DNA of 64,000 nucleotides from JAGQZY01 sp964588335. Its GTDB lineage: Bacteria; Bdellovibrionota; Bdellovibrionia; Bdellovibrionales; JAGQZY01. Location of the stretch: NCBI GenBank assembly GCA_964588335.1, contig CAZPOV010000004.1, positions 62,001 through 126,000 of the forward strand, written 5' to 3'. This document shows positions 7,836-15,825 of this stretch, piece by piece. A model generated the notes under the pieces. The model made no database searches. It saw only the letters and a list, made by a program, of their open reading frames with translations, and was not told where the DNA came from. Both the position numbers and the translations under genes were made by a program. The stretch's first letter is position 1. Every line of letters begins with the position of its first letter.

Positions 7836-8576
7836 CTAGCCGTTGACTATTGTCTTTTTTCCATCCGGTTTGTGAGCATGGGAGATCTCTAAAGGCATTT
7901 TAAGTTCTTTGGCCATGCGTGCAGCTTTAACGTGGAGAAAGGGAGAACCGCCTTCTGTCATTTTAATGATTTCATCCCAGGTGAGGTTCGGATAGTGTTG
8001 AGCATCGCGAAACGAGTGCGGATCTTTGTTGAACACGCCTTCGGTGTCTTTTCGGAATTCACATTTCTGACTTTTAAAATGGCTGGCCATGGCGATGGCG
8101 GTGGTGTCGGAGCCGCCGCGCCCCAGTGTGGTGATTTCTTTGGTTATGGGATCAACACCTTGAAAGCCGGCGATAATCACGACTTTATTGTTTTTGATTT
8201 CTTCCTCGACTCGAATCGGTTTAACTTCCAAAATATTGGCGTTGCCGTGGGTCCCGCAAGTCATAATCCCGGCCTGGCTTCCCGTGAAACTGATCGCCGG
8301 CACATTCAAGTGGTTCAGAGCCAGGCTGACCAAGGCCATACTGATCCGTTCACCCGCAGTGAGCAACATATCGAGCTCGCGCTGATTGGGAGCACTTGAG
8401 ATCTGTTGGGCCATTCTCATAAAATCATCGGTGGTTTTTCCCATAGCACTGACGACTAACAGAAAGCGATCACCGTGCTGGTAATCATTGTGGATTTGAT
8501 GAGCGATAGATTTTATTTTTTCAATGGAATCAAGACTGGAGCCGCCAAATTTTAAAACTCTCAAAGGAGGAGTCAT
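7836..8576 (-). CDS. aspartokinase catalytic domain protein lacking ACT domains
   Basis: 246 residues. It has the complete amino-acid-kinase core of aspartokinase, which phosphorylates L-aspartate at the head of lysine, threonine, methionine and diaminopimelate synthesis. Motifs: KFGGSSL at 9-15, LLTAGERISMALVSLAL near 71-87, and TTLGRGGSDTTAIAMA near 149-164. The usual TDVDG-type active-site segment reads RKDTEGVFNKDP here. The protein stops just where regulatory ACT domains normally begin (about 400+ residues in the usual enzyme), so feedback inhibition by lysine or threonine would be absent or supplied in trans. It starts 12 bases after the stop of the lytic transglycosylase, so the two form an operon. 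Confidence 0.82.
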   Translation of the reverse strand: MTPPLRVLKFGGSSLDSIEKIKSIAHQIHNDYQHGDRFLLVVSAMGKTTDDFMRMAQQISSAPNQRELDMLLTAGERISMALVSLALNHLNVPAISFTGSQAGIMTCGTHGNANILEVKPIRVEEEIKNNKVVIIAGFQGVDPITKEITTLGRGGSDTTAIAMASHFKSQKCEFRKDTEGVFNKDPHSFRDAQHYPNLTWDEIIKMTEGGSPFLHVKAARMAKELKMPLEISHAHKPDGKKTIVNG

Positions 8577-8588
8577 AATAGTGCCTTA

Positions 8589-9563
8589 TTAGATGGTGGT
8601 TTTTCCAATAATCTTGGCGTACTGACGAACCAAGGGTTTGGAGCCAACGGGGACTTTGATTCGATGCTCTTTCACTTCACGAGGGATGAAGCCCTTGAGC
8701 AAATCGGGATTCAAATCCTTTAAGTAGCGATCACGCACGCCAATGTACTGCGCCAGGTTGGCAAGATCGGTTCCCCCGGGAACCAAAGTCTCTTCAAACT
8801 TATAGGGCATCTTATACTCTAAATCATTAAATCCATAAAGTGCGGGTGACTTGGCAATCAATGTGGCGGCAATAATTTTTGGCACATAATTGATAGTTTC
8901 TTCGGGAAGAGTTCGCATTTCTGCCAGTTCCCAAAAATCATTGGTCTTGTGCTTTCGAATCAAGCGCTGAACTCGATTTTCTCCAGTATTGTATGAGGCG
9001 GACACCAGGTGCCAGGATTCGAACATGTTATAAAGATCTTTTTTGTAGCGAATTGCCGCGCCTGTGGCTTTGGTAAAATTGCGGCGTTCGTCAATCCACC
9101 AATTCACCTTAAGACCATAGCGACGTGCCGTTGGCGCAATAAACTGCCAAATACCCACAGCACCTGCATGAGAGGTGGCGCGTGATGTGAAACCACTTTC
9201 AATCATCGCCACATACAACAAATCTTGTGGCAAATTGTGTTTTTCTAATTCTTTCTGAATATAGGGCGCGTAGCGAGCCGATCGCTCCAACCAACGCTTA
9301 AAGGAACTTTTGCCTCGGGTTTGAAAGTATTTAATCCAAGACTTCACTTGCGCGTTGTAGGTCACCGGGAAATCAAACACCGGTGGCGAGTAGGTGCTTT
9401 TCAAAGGCGCTTTTAAGTCTTTTCGAAAGTGTCTGAACTTCCGAACTTTATGATTCTTTAAATTGGAATCAGTTTTACGAACCGCCGCCATTCCTTGATG
9501 AGAAATACCGACAGCAACACTTACAATAAGAACAAATTTCCCAAGCTGAATCATAGGCTCCAT
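8589..9563 (-). CDS. membrane-bound lytic murein transglycosylase, MltD-like
   Basis: 324 residues with a signal peptide (cleavage expected after GMAA). The SLT/goose-lysozyme fold covers about 105-235: catalytic Glu122 in AMIESGF, SHAGAVGIWQFIAPTARRYG, then WHLVSASYNTGENRV. The C-terminal part (LANLAQYIGVRDRYLKDLNPDL) resembles a degenerate LysM peptidoglycan-binding module; MltD normally has two or more. It cleaves glycan strands to anhydromuropeptides in the periplasm. The second ATG at 9554 (GGAG close upstream) is an alternative start. It is encoded divergently from flgF, and the FlgJ encoded here lacks a hydrolase domain, so a role in rod penetration is possible (inference). Confidence 0.85.
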   Translation of the reverse strand: MEPMIQLGKFVLIVSVAVGISHQGMAAVRKTDSNLKNHKVRKFRHFRKDLKAPLKSTYSPPVFDFPVTYNAQVKSWIKYFQTRGKSSFKRWLERSARYAPYIQKELEKHNLPQDLLYVAMIESGFTSRATSHAGAVGIWQFIAPTARRYGLKVNWWIDERRNFTKATGAAIRYKKDLYNMFESWHLVSASYNTGENRVQRLIRKHKTNDFWELAEMRTLPEETINYVPKIIAATLIAKSPALYGFNDLEYKMPYKFEETLVPGGTDLANLAQYIGVRDRYLKDLNPDLLKGFIPREVKEHRIKVPVGSKPLVRQYAKIIGKTTI

Positions 9564-9944
9564 TATGACTAAAAAAAATGATTTCGTCGAATGCTAATCC
9601 AGGCCAGTGGTAGCGTTGACACATGTGTTGGAATATTGACAGTCAATACAGCGGAAAGTCCATAGGACAGCGACCTGTTGGCGGTATCCAGAGACTGGAC
9701 CTTAGTAGTTATTTTTCAGAGAATGACGAAAAACAAATTTTTGAAACTGAATGGTTTTGTTTTTTGAAAAATATTTTCACCTTATAAGAACTCTCTGGTT
9801 CCACTTGAGTGATGAATCAATCTAAGAAGTCAGACAACCAAACCATTGGTCGAGCAGAATACAAGAGAATGCTTCAATGAAGAGTGCATAAGACTTTCGA
9901 AGAGCTGACAAGTTTGGCATAGGCATTGCTGTAGTTTCATAAGT
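9564..9944. other. 381-base divergent intergenic region, mltD-like / flgF
   Basis: It carries control signals for both directions and is rich in small dyads: ACACATGTGT (9619-9628), TATTGACAGTCAATA (9634-9648) and TCCAG-AGA-CTGGA (about 9689-9701). The sigma-54-like element at 9915-9930 is listed separately. No open reading frame of note; a structured small RNA cannot be excluded, but I recognise no known class. Confidence 0.45.
9915..9930 (+). promoter_or_regulatory. sigma-54-type (-24/-12) promoter of flagellar cluster I
   Basis: TGGCATAGGCATTGCT matches TGGCAC-N5-TTGCW, with the GG and GC doublets exactly 12 bases apart. Transcription would start near 9941, only about 4 bases before the flgF ATG at 9945, giving an almost leaderless mRNA. 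That fits the absence of a Shine-Dalgarno sequence in front of flgF. Consensus match only. Confidence 0.6.
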
Positions 9945-10760
9945 ATGAGTACTAAAGGAATATATACAGCCGTTAGTGGAGCCGTTGCGCACAGTGCCCA
10001 AATGGACACGATCTCTAACAATATTGCCAACGCTAACACGCCGGGATTTAAAAACGACAAGCAGGTCTTTAAAGAATACCTGACCAGCTATGAAAAACAG
10101 CCCGAGGTGATTGAATCTCCTAAGGTACCGGCATCTATAGACAGTTTCTATCCTATCAATGGCGGTGATAAAAGTTTTGTTGATGTGAGTGGCACTTCGA
10201 CCAACTTTGAACAAGGTGCCTTAAAGCTTACCGGCAACCCTTTAGATATGGGGATTGAAGGGGATGCCTTTTTCGAAGTTCTAACTCCAGCAGGGATTCG
10301 CTTCACCCGCAATGGACATTTTACTTTGAATGCCGATGGGATTGTCGTTAACAAACAAGGTTATCCTTTAATGCTTGAGGGCTTTGAGGGTCAAACTCCG
10401 GAAGAGCGTTTTATTCAACTCAGTGATCAAAAGAATTTTACGATCACAGTAAAGGGCGATGTTTTTGTTCAAGGCGAAAATCAGGGCCGCCTGTCACTGC
10501 GAACAGCCACTGAAAAAGATGCCCTCCATAAGCAAGGAAACTCTCTTTATACAATTCGTGAAAACTTTGAAAATCAAATGGTAAATGCCAGTAATTACAA
10601 AGTCCATCAAGGGGCTTTTGAACAAAGCAATGTCAATATTGTCAGTGAGATGACAAAGATGATCAATGCCACGCGAGTGTTTGAAAGCACTCAAAAGGCC
10701 ATTCAGGCCTACGATCAGATGAATCAAAAGCTAGCGAACGACGTTCCTAGAGTGAGATAA
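9945..10760 (+). CDS. flgF: flagellar proximal rod protein FlgF
   Basis: 271 residues. Rod/hook family signature at the N-terminus (GIYTAVSGAVAHSAQMDTIS, then NNIANANTPGFK), a central beta domain (LDMGIEGDAFFEV, FTRNGHFTLNADG) and the C-terminal helix (QSNVNIVSEMTKMINATRVF...AIQAYDQMN). It assembles into the rod in the periplasm after export through the flagellar type III system. Being first of a pair with the more canonical FlgG supports FlgF. It opens cluster I, and flgG follows 12 bases later. No convincing ribosome binding site precedes the ATG. Confidence 0.92.
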   Translation: MSTKGIYTAVSGAVAHSAQMDTISNNIANANTPGFKNDKQVFKEYLTSYEKQPEVIESPKVPASIDSFYPINGGDKSFVDVSGTSTNFEQGALKLTGNPLDMGIEGDAFFEVLTPAGIRFTRNGHFTLNADGIVVNKQGYPLMLEGFEGQTPEERFIQLSDQKNFTITVKGDVFVQGENQGRLSLRTATEKDALHKQGNSLYTIRENFENQMVNASNYKVHQGAFEQSNVNIVSEMTKMINATRVFESTQKAIQAYDQMNQKLANDVPRVR

Positions 10761-10772
10761 CGAGGAGATCCA

Positions 10773-11558
10773 ATGTTAAAAGCCTTAAACACGGCAGCCA
10801 CCGGAATGCAGGCACAACAAACAAATATGGAAGTGATTTCCAACAACATGGCAAACGCTTCGACCTCCGGCTTTAAAAAAGCGCGGGCTGAGTTCGAGGA
10901 TTTGCTTTATCAAACAGAAAAAGAGCCAGGCGCCGCTTCCGGATTGAATGCGATTTCACCCACCGGAGTGCAAACCGGGCTTGGTGTGAAAACAGCGGCA
11001 GTGTCGCGTGACCATGCGGTGGGTTCGGCAAAAATCACCGATAATCCCTTTGATCTCTCCATTCAAGGTAAAGGCTTTTTTCAGGTCGCCAATGAAGAGG
11101 GTGAGGTGATGTACACCCGCAACGGTGAGTTTAAACGTAATTATGAGGGTAAACTTGTGGATAAAAATGGAAACCTCTTGGTTCCTGAGATTGAACTCCC
11201 TAAGGATACTGTTGAGGTGCGCATCACTCCGCGTGGGGAAGTCACTTTATTAAGAGATCAAACTTCAAAACCTGAAATCGTCGGCCAGATCGAATTGGCG
11301 ACATTTATCAATCCGGCCGGCCTTAAGGCTCTTGGTAAAAACAATTTCAGTCCAACCCCTGCCAGTGGAAACCCACAGACAGGAAAGCCAGGCATTGGCC
11401 ACTTCGGATCGGTCGCACAAGGGGAGCTTGAGGGAAGTAACGTCAACATGGTTGAAGAAATGGTGAACATGATCGAGGCCCAACGGACTTTTGAAACCAG
11501 TTCGAAAGCCATGCAAGCGTCCGATCAAATGTTACAGATGATCAATAATTTAAGGTAG
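10773..11558 (+). CDS. flgG: flagellar distal rod protein FlgG
   Basis: 261 residues, the standard FlgG length. N-terminal ALNTAATGMQAQQTNMEVIS followed by NNMANASTSGFKKARAEFEDLLYQ; central NPFDLSIQGKGFFQV and YTRNGEFKRN; C-terminal GSNVNMVEEMVNMIEAQR and KAMQASDQMLQ. It forms the distal rod crossing the peptidoglycan and L/P rings. The ATG follows CGAGGAG 6 bases upstream. It is followed almost immediately by flgA (3-base gap), so the two are co-translated. Confidence 0.97.
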   Translation: MLKALNTAATGMQAQQTNMEVISNNMANASTSGFKKARAEFEDLLYQTEKEPGAASGLNAISPTGVQTGLGVKTAAVSRDHAVGSAKITDNPFDLSIQGKGFFQVANEEGEVMYTRNGEFKRNYEGKLVDKNGNLLVPEIELPKDTVEVRITPRGEVTLLRDQTSKPEIVGQIELATFINPAGLKALGKNNFSPTPASGNPQTGKPGIGHFGSVAQGELEGSNVNMVEEMVNMIEAQRTFETSSKAMQASDQMLQMINNLR

Positions 11559-11561
11559 GGT

Positions 11562-12224
11562 ATGTATAAAGTTTTGTGTTTGTCTGTTTTTATAATAATG
11601 TTTGCAGGAACTCTTCCTGCTGAGCAGATTATTGATGTTGAAAGCCATCTTAAAAAAGTGATCCAAGAGCAGGTTTCTAAAGAGTGTAGCACTTGTAAGA
11701 TAGAGCTGTTTATCCATAACAAGAAAATTCTTGAGGATATCTCAGTACCGGATCGAGTGATTGCTGACCGCTGGCGTGGACAAACCAATATGATTTTACA
11801 ATTGGGCGAGGACAATCGGATTGTAACGGTGACGATTCGCTGGCACGACAATGTCACCATCGCCAAGAAAAATATTCGACAAGGTCAAATTTTAGAAGAG
11901 CAGGATTTGAAAGTAATAGAAAAAGACGTCACCTTTTTACCAACGCCTTACATCAATAAAATGGAAAATGCTATTGGCTGGGAGCCAAGGAAAACGTTTC
12001 GCCGCGGGCAAGTCATCGACGAGGGCTACTTAAAGCGTCCATTGGTGGTGAAGTATGGACAGCCGGTGCGCGTGATGTTGCAGCAGGGATCTCTGCAGCT
12101 GTCTATGAACGGTCAAGCTAAGGGCGCAGGCTCAATTGGCGACCGCATTCCTATTTATCTACCAGATACTAAGAAACGTTTGTCCGCCGTCATTTTAGAA
12201 AAAGGAATAGTGAGGGTTCAATGA
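11562..12224 (+). CDS. flgA: P-ring assembly chaperone FlgA (SAF domain)
   Basis: 220 residues with a signal peptide (MYKVLCLSVFIIMFAGTLPA). The C-terminal half is the SAF/FlgA domain: AKKNIRQGQILEEQDLKVIE, then a basic RKTFRRGQVID segment and the terminal VVKYGQPVRVML...LSMNGQAKGAGSIGD. FlgA acts in the periplasm to help FlgI polymerise into the P ring. The length agrees with Gram-negative FlgA. Its stop overlaps the flgH start by four bases (ATGA), so the two are translationally coupled. Confidence 0.93.
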   Translation: MYKVLCLSVFIIMFAGTLPAEQIIDVESHLKKVIQEQVSKECSTCKIELFIHNKKILEDISVPDRVIADRWRGQTNMILQLGEDNRIVTVTIRWHDNVTIAKKNIRQGQILEEQDLKVIEKDVTFLPTPYINKMENAIGWEPRKTFRRGQVIDEGYLKRPLVVKYGQPVRVMLQQGSLQLSMNGQAKGAGSIGDRIPIYLPDTKKRLSAVILEKGIVRVQ

Positions 12225-12940
12225 AAAAGTTAATTTGTCTAACTACAGCTGCCGTTTTAGCTCTTGGAAGCCTTACTGGGTGCGCCAGTTTTGGCCGTTT
12301 TATGAAAGAGATGGTTGGCGGCAAGGTGACCCAAAAAACCAAGAGCACATCACAAACCTCGGTAGGAAAAATTGCTAAGAATAAAAACTACCAACGCACC
12401 GACCATCAAACTCTGCAAGAGGAATCCAAATTGGGAGCCGATTCGGGATCGCTTTGGATTGAAAGAGGCCAAGGGTCTTACCTTTTCACGCAGAACACCA
12501 ATCGCCTGATTGGAGATTTAGTAAACGTTGAAATCGAGGGCCAGGCCAAAAAGCAAATCGAAACCAAAGTGAGCGTGATTCAAAACCTTTTGGATCGAAT
12601 CATGAAACAAAGAGCCGAAAGACGAATGGCACTTGAGGACCGCAACAGCAGCGGCAAAAGAGCGCCGGCCTCGAAAAAGACCGCCGCCGCTCCTGCCGCA
12701 CCAAAGAAGCCTGAAGCTAAATTTGATGTGAAGGTTGTTCCTTCCCAGATCACAGAGATCATGAAAGATGGCTCGTATGTGGTCGAAGGCGACCAACCAT
12801 TCATGATTGGAAAGCGGGAGTACAAATTGGTTGTTAAAGGAATTGTCCGACAAGAAGACTTCGACGACGAAGGAATCAGTGCCGAGACCATGCTCGATCC
12901 CAAGTTTGATATTGTGACCAACAGGAGTAAAAGCAAATGA
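12221..12940 (+). CDS. flgH: flagellar L-ring lipoprotein FlgH
   Basis: 239 residues. Lipoprotein signal LGSLTGC|AS (Cys21), as expected for the outer-membrane L ring. The conserved FlgH centre is present: GSLWIERGQGSYLFTQNTNR, IGDLVNVEIEGQAKKQ. An Ala/Pro/Lys-rich insert lies at about 145-165 (KRAPASKKTAAAPAAPKKP) before the C-terminal VVPSQITEIMKDGSYVVEG and GIVRQEDFD part. It forms the outer-membrane bushing around the rod. Four-base overlaps with flgA and with flgI show tight coupling. The alanine/lysine insert is not part of the core family. Confidence 0.93.
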   Translation: MKKLICLTTAAVLALGSLTGCASFGRFMKEMVGGKVTQKTKSTSQTSVGKIAKNKNYQRTDHQTLQEESKLGADSGSLWIERGQGSYLFTQNTNRLIGDLVNVEIEGQAKKQIETKVSVIQNLLDRIMKQRAERRMALEDRNSSGKRAPASKKTAAAPAAPKKPEAKFDVKVVPSQITEIMKDGSYVVEGDQPFMIGKREYKLVVKGIVRQEDFDDEGISAETMLDPKFDIVTNRSKSK

Positions 12941-13980
12941 TAAAATCAATTCTTATAGGACTCAGTCTTATACTCCTCTGTAACACGGCTTACGGTTCGG
13001 GTGTTCGTATCAAAGATATGGCCAACCTGCGAGGTGTTCGTGATAACCAACTGCGCGGCTACGGTTTGGTCGTCGGTTTGAATGGAACCGGGGATTCGAA
13101 TCTTGAGTTCACCTCGAAAAGTTTAAAACGAATGTTAGACAAGCTGGGAATGAAGCTTGATGGTGAAGATGTGGCTTCGCAAAATGTCGCGGCTGTGATC
13201 GTAACAGCCACTTTGCCTCCGTTTGCACGTGCTGGTAACAAGCTGGATGTGTCCGTCAACTCAATAGGTGATGCTTCCAGTTTAAAAGGCGGAACTTTGA
13301 TTCAAACTCCTTTGCGAGCCGCGGATAAAAATGTCTACGCCGTCGCTCAGGGCCCGATGCTGGCACCGGAGGACCACTTAACGGTGGCGAAGATTCCCAA
13401 TGGCGCCATGGTAGAGCGTGATATCGAAGCCGAGTTTTCTCATCGCAAAATGTATCGCTTCACTCTGAACAATCCTGATCTCACCACTGCGGCTCGCATG
13501 GCCAAAACCATCAACATGGACCTGGGCGGGAAATACGCCACGGCTGTTGATCCAGGGACCGTCGACTTTATCGTCCCGTTTGCATACGAGGGGAAAGGGG
13601 TGGAATTGCTTTCCGTAATCGAATCACTGAAGGTGTTTCCCGATCAAAGAGCCAAAGTGGTTATTAATGAAAAAACTGGAACCGTTGTTATTGGGGAAAA
13701 TGTGCAAATTGATAAAGTGGCGATCAGTCATGGTGATATAACGGTCAACGTGGCACCACCGCCGTCCCAGGGGCCGGTGCGCTTGCGTGGTCCAGCTTCC
13801 GCCAAACAAGATGAGAAAAAGGATCGAGTGCACATGATCGAAGGCGATCAAGGCCGCGTCAGTGTCGGCGAACTCGTCCAAAGTTTGAATCGAATGGGAA
13901 TCAAACCTAAAGACCTGATTGTCATTTTACAAAACATTAAAGCTTCTGGTGCCTTACAAGGGGACCTGGAAATACTGTGA
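12937..13980 (+). CDS. flgI: flagellar P-ring protein FlgI
   Basis: 347 residues with a signal peptide (LIGLSLILLCNTAYGS). FlgI hallmarks: VRIKDMANLRGVRDNQLRGY, GLVVGLNGTGDS, NVAAVIVTATLPPFARAGNK and GTLIQTPLRAADKNVYAVAQ. The C-terminus carries VSVGELVQSLNRMGIKPKDL. The protein forms the periplasmic P ring in the peptidoglycan layer. It starts inside the flgH end (ATGA overlap). After it the tight operon opens into a 213-base gap before flgJ. Confidence 0.97.
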   Translation: MIKSILIGLSLILLCNTAYGSGVRIKDMANLRGVRDNQLRGYGLVVGLNGTGDSNLEFTSKSLKRMLDKLGMKLDGEDVASQNVAAVIVTATLPPFARAGNKLDVSVNSIGDASSLKGGTLIQTPLRAADKNVYAVAQGPMLAPEDHLTVAKIPNGAMVERDIEAEFSHRKMYRFTLNNPDLTTAARMAKTINMDLGGKYATAVDPGTVDFIVPFAYEGKGVELLSVIESLKVFPDQRAKVVINEKTGTVVIGENVQIDKVAISHGDITVNVAPPPSQGPVRLRGPASAKQDEKKDRVHMIEGDQGRVSVGELVQSLNRMGIKPKDLIVILQNIKASGALQGDLEIL

Positions 13981-14143
13981 TTGTTAATAGGAACTTAATT
14001 TTGAATACGTTAAACTAAAGAACTGGGATGACATGGATGTTGTCCTACGGGGGTTGAAGGTAAGGGGCCGTAACTAGGATGGTTCAAGAGTGAGCAGGAA
14101 AAAGAGGTTAATAGCGGCGAATGTTGCAGGACCTAAACTCTAA

Positions 14144-14160
14144 CGGCAAAAGATTTGCCG
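14144..14160 (+). promoter_or_regulatory. perfect hairpin between flgI and flgJ
   Basis: CGGCAAA (14144-14150) and TTTGCCG (14154-14160) form a 7-bp stem with a three-base AGA loop. Pyrimidine-rich sequence follows, with T5 and T5 blocks about 20 bases downstream, too far for a typical intrinsic terminator. It may be an mRNA-stability or attenuation element that sets flgJ output relative to flgF-flgI. Confidence 0.4.
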
Positions 14161-14193
14161 GGTCTCCCTTCCTCCCCATTTTTATTTTTCAAT

Positions 14194-14895
14194 ATGAAAG
14201 CAAGCAAAAGTCAGAAACCTCAGATGCATCCCCAACTGAGAAAGTTGGATCAAAAGCTAAAAAAAGCTTCGCAGATGTATGAGGAACAGTTCTTACGACA
14301 CATGGTCAAAGCCATGCGCAGCTCGGTCAGTCACAGCAAGCTCACTCAGCCCAGTATGGGAGAGAATATCTACCGCCAACAGTTGGATGAGAAAACTGTC
14401 GACACCTGGGTCAAGCGTGGTGGTGTTGGCTTTGGCGACATGATCTACAATGATTTGGTTGAAAAGTTCTATCCGATGCTAGGTGATCGCAAGGTGAAAA
14501 ACATTCGACCAGCAAACTTAAGCGATCGCTTTCAAGGTGTCAGTCGTTCACTCACCTCTAAGGCGCAAGGTAAACACACCTTCAACCTGAATATGGCTTC
14601 GCAGAAGACGGCCGGAAAAAGTTATTTGCAGCTCCCTTGGCAGGGAACTCTCGAAAAGCAGTTTGAAATGCCGGATGGGCAGAAGGTGGCCATGTTTTCC
14701 CACCCTTTTGGCTTAAAGTCGACTTTCGTCTTTCAAGGTCAAGTCGAACCCGGACTTTTGAATAAAACTTTGAGTGAAGGGGAAAATTTTGCCCAGTTAG
14801 GTCCAGAATCACAAAGTCTGACATGGCAAATAGAAGATGCCAACTCGCGAAAAGCCTCGTCAGTGGGGGAAAACCGAGTTTTAATTAAAGAATAA
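14194..14895 (+). CDS. flgJ: rod-binding protein FlgJ, without muramidase domain
   Basis: 233 residues from the ATG at 14194; an in-frame TTG at 14155 lies inside the upstream hairpin and is less likely. The N-terminal half is the rod-binding domain: MYEEQFLRHMVKAMRSSV, then PSMGENIYRQQLDEKTVDTW and GFGDMIYNDLVEKFYP. The C-terminal half (from about residue 115) is of unknown type and contains no glucosaminidase motifs. FlgJ caps the growing rod; in enteric bacteria a fused hydrolase opens the peptidoglycan, a function that must be supplied separately here. It lies between flgI and flgM. Confidence 0.85.
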   Translation: MKASKSQKPQMHPQLRKLDQKLKKASQMYEEQFLRHMVKAMRSSVSHSKLTQPSMGENIYRQQLDEKTVDTWVKRGGVGFGDMIYNDLVEKFYPMLGDRKVKNIRPANLSDRFQGVSRSLTSKAQGKHTFNLNMASQKTAGKSYLQLPWQGTLEKQFEMPDGQKVAMFSHPFGLKSTFVFQGQVEPGLLNKTLSEGENFAQLGPESQSLTWQIEDANSRKASSVGENRVLIKE

Positions 14896-14936
14896 TTAAG
14901 GGATGTGTTAAAATAATACTGACCAAGGAGGGTTGC

Positions 14937-15245
14937 ATGAAAGTTTCAAGAGGTGCTTCGCACTCGTTGCAACAAGCACAGCAGCAATCGGATGCTAAGA
15001 ATGTCAAGGGCAATAAGGCCGAACAGAAGGACTCAAAAGGAGTTCAGTCGTCGTTATCCGCTCAAGTCAGTCTTTCCAAACAGGCGCAACAGATTAAAAA
15101 AGCAACAGACATTGCTAAGCAAGACACTGTTGACGAGAAAAAGATCGCCCACTTCCAAAATCTTATTGATAGCGGAAAGTATCAAGTGGACTCAGCAAAA
15201 GTGGCAGACAGTCTGATTGATGACCATATTAAATTTCCAACCTAA
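14937..15245 (+). CDS. flgM: anti-sigma-28 factor FlgM
   Basis: 102 residues, small, polar and mostly disordered at the start (Q, K and S rich). It has the FlgM pattern VSLSKQAQQIKKATDIAKQD, then TVDEKKIAHFQNLIDSGKYQ and VDSAKVADSLIDD. FlgM binds and inhibits the flagellar sigma factor FliA until the hook is complete, then is exported. Position before flgN-flgK-flgL is typical. A GGAGG sequence precedes the ATG. The sigma factor itself is not in the window. Confidence 0.88.
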   Translation: MKVSRGASHSLQQAQQQSDAKNVKGNKAEQKDSKGVQSSLSAQVSLSKQAQQIKKATDIAKQDTVDEKKIAHFQNLIDSGKYQVDSAKVADSLIDDHIKFPT

Positions 15246-15257
15246 GGAATTTGATTT

Positions 15258-15761
15258 ATGAAAGCGCGACAAGAACTTGTTCAATATCTCGATCAGCTTG
15301 TGACGGTTTATCGTCACCTTCTGGATATCGTTCGTAAAGAGAACGAGGTCCTTGTGGCGGCTGAAATGAAAGAGATTCCACAGATCACCGAGTCGAAAGA
15401 AAAATTGGTTCTTAAAGTGCGCGAGTTGGATGGAAAGTGGCAAGCTTCAGCCGCCGAATTGGCTGAACAGTTAAAAATACAAGAGAAACAACCCACACTC
15501 CTTGAGTTATCGTTGCACTTTCAGGGCGACGAACGAATTAAGATGGAGCAATTGCATTCAGTGTTGAACATGCTTGTGCAACGAATCGTGGATTTGAATA
15601 AGAAAAATGAAATCTTAGTCCGTTCGGCTCTTTCACACATTACCGGAGCCATGGACTCGATAACAAATACCTTAAACGAAAACCCAACTTACAAAAAGAG
15701 TGGGGGCATGGAGGCCGAGAACAAAGACGCACAAGGGCGTCTTGTTTCAAGAGAAGCGTAG
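15258..15761 (+). CDS. flgN: FlgN-type export chaperone for FlgK/FlgL
   Basis: 167 residues, almost entirely helical: LVQYLDQLVTVYRHLLDIVR, KENEVLVAAEMKEIPQITES, then LNMLVQRIVDLNKKNEILVR near the C-terminus. The pattern, length and position directly before flgK match FlgN chaperones, which keep the hook-junction proteins FlgK and FlgL competent for export. The tail (about 148-167) is polar and non-conserved. The start is 12 bases after flgM with AAGGAATT upstream, so it is co-transcribed. Confidence 0.85.
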   Translation: MKARQELVQYLDQLVTVYRHLLDIVRKENEVLVAAEMKEIPQITESKEKLVLKVRELDGKWQASAAELAEQLKIQEKQPTLLELSLHFQGDERIKMEQLHSVLNMLVQRIVDLNKKNEILVRSALSHITGAMDSITNTLNENPTYKKSGGMEAENKDAQGRLVSREA

Positions 15762-15825
15762 CACTGTGAATGAATCACGGTGACTGACCAGGTGAGGAAG
15801 CACTTGGTTTAACAAAGGGTTTAGG

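Noticed and set aside
13981..14193. Cyclic-di-GMP riboswitch before flgJ
   Set aside because: Bdellovibrio uses such RNAs, but the conserved GEMM core sequences are not present here; only a simple hairpin is seen.
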